DNA of 10,006 bases from contig DJNY01000162.1 in NCBI GenBank assembly GCA_002441865.1, positions 813 through 10,818 on the forward strand, given 5' to 3'. The stretch is from Lachnospiraceae bacterium UBA6452. Its GTDB lineage: Bacteria; Bacillota; Clostridia; Lachnospirales; Lachnospiraceae. Shown here one piece after another: positions 6,081 to 10,006 of the stretch. Each line of letters begins with the position of its first letter. Positions within the stretch are counted from its first letter, which is position 1. A program made the position numbers and the translations under genes. Below the pieces are notes generated by a model. It was not told the origin of the DNA, searched no databases, and saw only the letters and a program-made list of their open reading frames with translations.

Positions 6081-7646
6081 TTATTCTTCTTCTATTTCCA
6101 TATGAATGATCTGACTCAGATCAATATAAGAACGTTCAAACGACTGTTCCTTTGCAAGCGGTCTGACCTCGACCTGGATCTCTTTCCCGATCACCTGTCC
6201 GATCAGATCCTGCAGTCTGTCTTTGTTTTCCGGATGTTTGATAAAGTAATCCGACTGCAGTCCGTCCGGCAATACGACAAGAAGTCTGTTCTCACCGCCC
6301 AGACTCAGCTTACTGCCCGAAAGATATGTCCGCATAGGCTGCCCTGTTTTCTGGACGATCTCGCCCCAGCGGCCGACAACCTGCTGTACTTCTTCCGGAA
6401 CTGCCTTCGGAAGCTGCGGTCTTTCCTGCACTTCTTCTGCCGGTGCATTTGGTGAAACTGCCGGCGCCGTACTCTGCGGTGCAGCAAAATTTCCTGTTTC
6501 CAGTTTATGCTCCAGATCGCGGATTCTTTCTAATAAAGCATCGTTTTTTGTCTCCATGGACGGTCTGCAGATCTTGATGAGTGTCATTTCGATCATGATC
6601 CGTTTACCGACCGCATAACGAAGCTGCCCTGACAGCTCCGAAAAAATACGGATATACCGCATCAGCGCATTTTCGCTGACAAGCTCTGCCTCTTCCTGCA
6701 TCAAAGAAAGATTGTCTGTGGAAACATCCACCACATCCTCAATATTCTCCGATGTCTTGAGCAGTAAGAGATTGCGCAGATACCAGATAAAGTCTGTTAC
6801 AAACTGCGTCAGCTCCCTGCCCTGCAAAATGATCTCTTCCAGAAGAGAAAGGGAGCCCTGCACATTTTTATCCGCAAGCTGGCGCAGCATTTTACCAAAT
6901 ACCTGTGTATCAACCGCACCGAGCACATCCAGTACCATATCATAAGTCAGCTTTTCGCCATAGTGGAATGCGATACACTGATCCAGCAGACTTAGTGCAT
7001 CACGCATGGAGCCGTCTGCTGCCTTTGCCACATAACGGAGTGCCTTATCTTCGACCTCTACCTTTTCCTGCTGCATCAGATCCTGCATCCTCTGTGTGAT
7101 CGTATCGATCGTGATCCGCTTAAAATCATAACGCTGGCAGCGGGATAAGATGGTGATCGGTATTTTATGCGCTTCTGTCGTCGCCAGGATAAAGATCACA
7201 TAGGACGGTGGTTCTTCCAAAGTCTTTAACAGTGCATTGAAAGCACCGATGGAGAGCATATGCACCTCATCGATGATATACACCTTATACTTTCCTTCCG
7301 CCGGGGAAAAGGAAACCTCATCCACGATCTCTCTGATATTATCAACGCCGTTGTTGGATGCTGCATCGATCTCGATCACATTCATGCTTGCACCGGCCGT
7401 GATCGCCCTGCACATCCTGCATGTCCCGCACGGATTACCGTCCTGCGGATTTTCACAGTTTACGGCTTTTGCCAGAATTTTTGCGACCGTTGTCTTACCG
7501 GTACCGCGCGTTCCGCAGAACAGATAGGCATGTCCGACTCTGTCTGCTTTTATTTGATTTTGCAATGTTGTTACAATATGTTCCTGTCCTTTGACATCCG
7601 CAAAATTGTCCGGACGGAACTTTCTGTATAATGCCTGATATGACAT
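6081..7646 (-). CDS. dnaX: DNA polymerase III subunit gamma/tau
   Basis: A 521-residue clamp-loader ATPase, the motor that opens the sliding clamp and organises the replisome. The AAA+ core contains Walker A GTRGTGKTT (45-53), a zinc site (Cys64, Cys73, Cys76, Cys79), Walker B VYIIDEVHM (122-130), sensor 1 ILATTEAHK (153-161), the SRC motif (168-170) with the arginine finger, and sensor 2 GSMRDALSLLDQ (212-223). Domain III runs to about 365. After a short helix (about 367-384), a Pro/Ala-rich linker (385-412) leads to a tau-specific C-terminal domain (413-521), shorter than in E. coli tau (643 residues in total). The ATG lies only 2 nt after the pfk stop, with GGTGA (7653-7657) inside the pfk end 6 nt upstream. 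An in-frame A AAA AAC heptamer sits at codons 366-368. Confidence 0.98.
   Translation of the reverse strand: MSYQALYRKFRPDNFADVKGQEHIVTTLQNQIKADRVGHAYLFCGTRGTGKTTVAKILAKAVNCENPQDGNPCGTCRMCRAITAGASMNVIEIDAASNNGVDNIREIVDEVSFSPAEGKYKVYIIDEVHMLSIGAFNALLKTLEEPPSYVIFILATTEAHKIPITILSRCQRYDFKRITIDTITQRMQDLMQQEKVEVEDKALRYVAKAADGSMRDALSLLDQCIAFHYGEKLTYDMVLDVLGAVDTQVFGKMLRQLADKNVQGSLSLLEEIILQGRELTQFVTDFIWYLRNLLLLKTSENIEDVVDVSTDNLSLMQEEAELVSENALMRYIRIFSELSGQLRYAVGKRIMIEMTLIKICRPSMETKNDALLERIRDLEHKLETGNFAAPQSTAPAVSPNAPAEEVQERPQLPKAVPEEVQQVVGRWGEIVQKTGQPMRTYLSGSKLSLGGENRLLVVLPDGLQSDYFIKHPENKDRLQDLIGQVIGKEIQVEVRPLAKEQSFERSYIDLSQIIHMEIEEE
6543..6549 (-). promoter_or_regulatory. Candidate -1 frameshift heptamer in dnaX
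   Basis: Minus-strand A AAA AAC sits in the correct X-XXY-YYZ phase (codons ACA AAA AAC, residues 366-368), just past domain III. A -1 slip would add 12 codons and stop at a TAA (6505-6507), giving a gamma-like product of about 380 residues. GGAG lies only 2 nt upstream, closer than the usual stimulatory site, and I see no strong hairpin downstream. Function is therefore unproven. Confidence 0.3.
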
Positions 7647-7648
7647 GA

Positions 7649-8722
7649 TCAGTCACCGAAGCAGATGCCAAGCATTTTTGCTTCCTGTACAATAGAAGCA
7701 TCCGGTGATACCATTTTCAGCTTGCCTGCCACTTCTTCCAACGGCACTTTGATGATCTCACGGTTTTTGATACCTACCATAAATCCATATTCACCGTTTA
7801 AGATAAGTTTACCTGCCTCAGAGCCGAGACGGGAAGCAAATACACGGTCATACGGACATGGGCTTCCGCCTCTCTGTGTATGTCCCGGAACCGTAACACG
7901 TACATCATAGCCGCCTTTTTCTCTGATCTGCTGCGCAAGTTCATATGATACGGAAGGGAATGGATAATTTTTCATCTTTTCTTTGTATTCCTTCTTAGAC
8001 AGCTTTGCATCTTCCTTTGAAATAGCGCCTTCTGCCACAGCAAGGATCGTGAAACGGCTTCCGTTCTGTATTCTTTCATCGATCTTTTTGATAATACTGT
8101 CAATGCTGTATGGAATTTCAGGGATCAGGATGATATCCGCGCCACTTGCCATACCTGCGTTTAATGTCAGCCAGCCAACTTTGTGTCCCATAACTTCCAC
8201 GATAAATACCCTGCCGTGGGAAGCTGCCGTTGTATGGATACAGTCAATGGCTTCCGTTGCAATATTGACCGCGCTCTGAAATCCGAATGTCATATCCGTT
8301 CCCCAGAGATCGTTATCGATCGTCTTTGGCAATGTCACAATATTGAGTCCTTCTTCCCTTAACAGATTTGCTGTTTTATGGGTTCCGTTACCACCAAGGA
8401 TCACAAGACAGTCCAGCTGCAGTTTGTAGTAATTCTGCTTCATTGCTTCTACCTTGTCCAATCCGTTCTCATCCGGTTCACGCATCAGCTTGAAAGGAGT
8501 ACGGCTGCTGCCAAGGATCGTTCCGCCCTTTGTCAAAATGCCGGAGAAATCATGCCCGGTCAGCATACGGAAATTTCCATAGATCAAGCCTTTGTAGCCA
8601 TCCAAAAAACCGTAGATCTCCACATCACTCTCCGCATTCAGGATACTCTTTACCACACCACGCATGGCAGCATTTAATGCCTGACAGTCGCCGCCGCTTG
8701 TCAACATACCAATTCTTTTCAT
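7649..8722 (-). CDS. pfkA: 6-phosphofructokinase, group III (mixed-substrate type)
   Basis: A 357-residue cytoplasmic enzyme that phosphorylates fructose 6-phosphate to fructose 1,6-bisphosphate, the committed step of glycolysis. Motifs: TSGGDCQALNAA (8-19), GSSRTPF (71-77), GGNGT (110-114), PKTIDND (132-138) with catalytic base Asp136, SHGR (168-171), VEVMGH (175-180) and GHTQRGGSP (280-288). Gly113 at the E. coli Gly104 position points to ATP as donor, whereas Lys133 at the Gly124 position is typical of PPi enzymes; this mixture marks group III. Two residues differ from E. coli PfkA: Asn112 replaces Asp103 and His180 replaces Arg171. The length exceeds the usual 320 of classical PfkA. I chose the ATG at 8722 because GGGAGG lies 10 nt upstream. 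It has its own promoter and runs into dnaX. Donor choice, ATP or PPi, is unproven. Confidence 0.93.
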   Translation of the reverse strand: MKRIGMLTSGGDCQALNAAMRGVVKSILNAESDVEIYGFLDGYKGLIYGNFRMLTGHDFSGILTKGGTILGSSRTPFKLMREPDENGLDKVEAMKQNYYKLQLDCLVILGGNGTHKTANLLREEGLNIVTLPKTIDNDLWGTDMTFGFQSAVNIATEAIDCIHTTAASHGRVFIVEVMGHKVGWLTLNAGMASGADIILIPEIPYSIDSIIKKIDERIQNGSRFTILAVAEGAISKEDAKLSKKEYKEKMKNYPFPSVSYELAQQIREKGGYDVRVTVPGHTQRGGSPCPYDRVFASRLGSEAGKLILNGEYGFMVGIKNREIIKVPLEEVAGKLKMVSPDASIVQEAKMLGICFGD

Positions 8723-8732
8723 TACAAGATTT

Positions 8733-8738
8733 CCTCCC
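8733..8738 (-). promoter_or_regulatory. Ribosome binding site fixing the pfk start
   Basis: Minus-strand GGGAGG lies 10 nt before the ATG at 8722. The only other in-frame ATG (8740) overlaps this site and has none of its own, and the protein then begins MKRIGMLTSGGD, as expected for the family. Confidence 0.85.
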
Positions 8739-8787
8739 ATTTCAGATCATAGATTTATGAAGCAGTTCGCTATGCCCATATGAGAAT

Positions 8788-8816
8788 ATTATAGCTCATT
8801 TTGCACCTTATCACAA
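8788..8816 (-). promoter_or_regulatory. Promoter for pfk and the downstream dnaX-recR genes
   Basis: On the minus strand there is a -35 TTGTGA (8811-8816, four of six consensus), a 17-nt spacer and a perfect -10 TATAAT (8788-8793). Transcription would begin near 8781, leaving a leader of about 60 nt before pfk. It lies directly after the phoU terminator. I see no operator or riboswitch in the short leader. Confidence 0.75.
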
Positions 8817-8825
8817 CGGCTAATT

Positions 8826-8879
8826 AAAAAACGCCGGGAGCTGCTATCTCTAACCTGGATAGCAGCTCCCGGCGTTTTT
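8826..8879 (-). terminator. Strong terminator after phoU, nearly symmetric
   Basis: An 18-bp perfect stem (8831-8848 with 8858-8875, G/C-rich core CGCCGGGAGCTGC) closes a 9-nt loop. It is flanked by an A-run at 8826-8830 and a T-run at 8875-8879, so it has a U-tract when read from either strand. Its natural role here is to end the pst-phoU transcript about 20 bases past the phoU stop and to insulate the pfk promoter just downstream. Confidence 0.95.
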
Positions 8880-8899
8880 GTCCATATGGCATATGCTTT

Positions 8900-9562
8900 C
8901 TACAGCAGGCGGATGTGATCCACCTCTCCTGTTTCCTGGAAGATTGCCCAGTTTGCAATATTGACCGCGTGATCCCCGATCTTCTCAAGATATTTTGCAA
9001 ACATCATAACATCAATACAGTCATCCGGATTTTTGGACTCTGATTTCAAATGTGCGATAATATCATTTTTCACCTGATTAAACAGATCATCTACCGTATC
9101 GTCTTCTTCCACAACATGCTGTGCACTCTCTGCGGAGCGGTCCACAAACGAGTTAATGGCCTCTGTCAGCTGTTTTCCCGTCTCTTCGATCATCTGCGGG
9201 ATATGTCCGGAAAATTCTTTCAGATCTTTAAACCCCATCCGTTTGATCAGTTCTGCGATATCACTGCACTGGTCTCCGATCCTGCTGATATCCGTTACCA
9301 CCTTCAGGGATGCACTGACCTGACGCAGATCTCTGGCGATCGGCTGTTGTTTTGTGATCAGATTCAGACAGCTTCCTTCGATCCTTCTCTGCAGATTATG
9401 TGTATTCTGGTCACTTGCAATGATCTCTTCGATCACACTTTCCTTTTGCTGCTGCAGAGCCGAAAACAGTCTGGCATATGTGGCACGCACACCCATTCCC
9501 ATTTCCTCAACGCTTTCCTGCAATTGTTTTAATTCTTCTTCATATAATCTTCTTGGTGACAT
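8900..9562 (-). CDS. phoU: Phosphate signalling regulator PhoU
   Basis: A 220-residue all-helical protein of normal PhoU length. It consists of two three-helix repeats that carry the family's metal-binding motifs: DISRIGDQCSDIAE (91-104) in the first repeat and YLEKIGDHAVNIANW (191-205) in the second. PhoU works at the inner face of the membrane with the PstSCAB phosphate transporter and a PhoR-type sensor kinase, damping the Pho response and transport when phosphate is plentiful. AAGGAG (9569-9574) lies six bases before the ATG, and pstB ends 24 nt upstream, so the two form the tail of a pst operon. A strong terminator follows. Regulation probably comes from a Pho-type promoter outside the window. 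Confidence 0.97.
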   Translation of the reverse strand: MSPRRLYEEELKQLQESVEEMGMGVRATYARLFSALQQQKESVIEEIIASDQNTHNLQRRIEGSCLNLITKQQPIARDLRQVSASLKVVTDISRIGDQCSDIAELIKRMGFKDLKEFSGHIPQMIEETGKQLTEAINSFVDRSAESAQHVVEEDDTVDDLFNQVKNDIIAHLKSESKNPDDCIDVMMFAKYLEKIGDHAVNIANWAIFQETGEVDHIRLL

Positions 9563-9586
9563 TTCCTTCTCCTTTTCTGCTCTCCA

Positions 9587-10006
9587 TCAACCGAATCTAC
9601 CGGTAATATAATCCTCTGTCTTCTTCTGGGACGGATGCTTGAAGATTGTATCCGTTGTATCAAACTCAATCAGCTCACCAAGCAGGAAGAATGCTGTATA
9701 GTCAGACACACGTGCTGCCTGCTGCATGTTATGGGTTACCACTACAACTGTATATTTCTTTTTCAGATCTTCCATCAGATCTTCCACTTTTAAAGTAGAG
9801 ATCGGATCAAGCGCACTTGTCGGCTCATCCATCAGAAGGATTTCCGGTTCGACCGCAAGGGCTCTTGCAATGCAAAGTCTCTGCTGCTGCCCGCCGGATA
9901 GACCAAGTGCGGATTTTTTCAATCTGTCTTTCACTTCTTCAAAAATGGCAGCATCTCTCAGGGAACGCTCCACAATATCATCCAGCTTTGCTTTTGCCGT
10001 AATACC
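9587..10006 (-). CDS. pstB: Phosphate ABC transporter ATPase PstB, C-terminal part
   Basis: The visible part is the last 139 residues; the reading frame is open to the window edge and the start lies outside. PstB is the ATPase that powers phosphate import through PstA/PstC. Visible motifs are the ABC signature LSGGQQQR (36-43 of the visible part), Walker B ILLMDEP (56-62), the D-loop SALD (64-67) and the switch His in [15 protein letters not shown] (89-103). The end ([18 protein letters not shown], 122-139) is characteristic of PstB. Walker A and the Q-loop fall in the missing 110 or so residues. A GTG codon at 9973 should not be read as the start, because homology continues upstream of it. 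phoU follows after 24 nt. Confidence 0.97.
   Translation of the reverse strand, partial: GITAKAKLDDIVERSLRDAAIFEEVKDRLKKSALGLSGGQQQRLCIARALAVEPEILLMDEPTSALDPISTLKVEDLMEDLKKKYTVVVVTHNMQQAARVSDYTAFFLLGELIEFDTTDTIFKHPSQKKTEDYITGRFG

Noticed and set aside
7647..7760. SRP RNA gene (scr/ffs) upstream of dnaX, as in Bacillus
   Set aside because: The space is fully occupied by the end of pfk, with only 2 nt between the genes.

Overview
The window looks like an ordinary chromosomal stretch from a Gram-positive Clostridia-class bacterium, most likely a Lachnospiraceae-type gut anaerobe. The reasons are strong AGGAGG-type ribosome binding sites, A/T-rich sigma-A-like promoters, short intergenic gaps, a group III (mixed-substrate type) phosphofructokinase, a DUF5711-type propeller next to a short CvpA protein, and the dnaX-ebfC-recR block typical of Firmicutes. 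The genus is an inference; no rRNA is present to confirm it. All ten genes lie on the minus strand, so transcription runs from right to left. I see no mobile element, CRISPR array, tRNA or rRNA gene.

Right to left: (1) 10006-8826 is the 3' end of a phosphate-uptake operon, with the C-terminal half of pstB (truncated by the window edge), then phoU, closed by a strong, nearly symmetric hairpin terminator. (2) A promoter at 8788-8816 starts a probable long operon: pfk (6-phosphofructokinase), dnaX (clamp-loader gamma/tau), ebfC/ybaB (nucleoid-associated protein), recR (recombination mediator), galM (aldose 1-epimerase) and a small two-helix membrane protein. No terminator is visible until the hairpin at 3511-3550. 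pfk and dnaX are 2 nt apart, and ebfC and recR overlap by one base (TAATG). (3) 3450-1981 holds a single-pass membrane protein with a C-terminal LysM domain, a long low-complexity linker and an N-terminal domain that resembles a metal-site-less MPN/JAB fold. (4) 1971-350 holds a membrane-anchored DUF5711-like beta-propeller gene that overlaps a cvpA-like gene by one base. (5) 1-349 has no gene. It holds a textbook promoter firing leftward out of the window and a small tandem repeat.

Functionally, the window joins phosphate sensing (pstB-phoU), sugar-phosphate metabolism (pfk, galM) and replication/repair (dnaX, ebfC, recR), followed by envelope proteins of uncertain role. No complete novel system such as a defence island or biosynthetic cluster is visible. 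The items most worth a second look are the LysM protein's N-terminal domain, an in-frame A AAA AAC slippery heptamer in dnaX exactly at the gamma/tau domain boundary, the unusual active-site residues of the phosphofructokinase, and the coupling of a glycolytic gene to dnaX.
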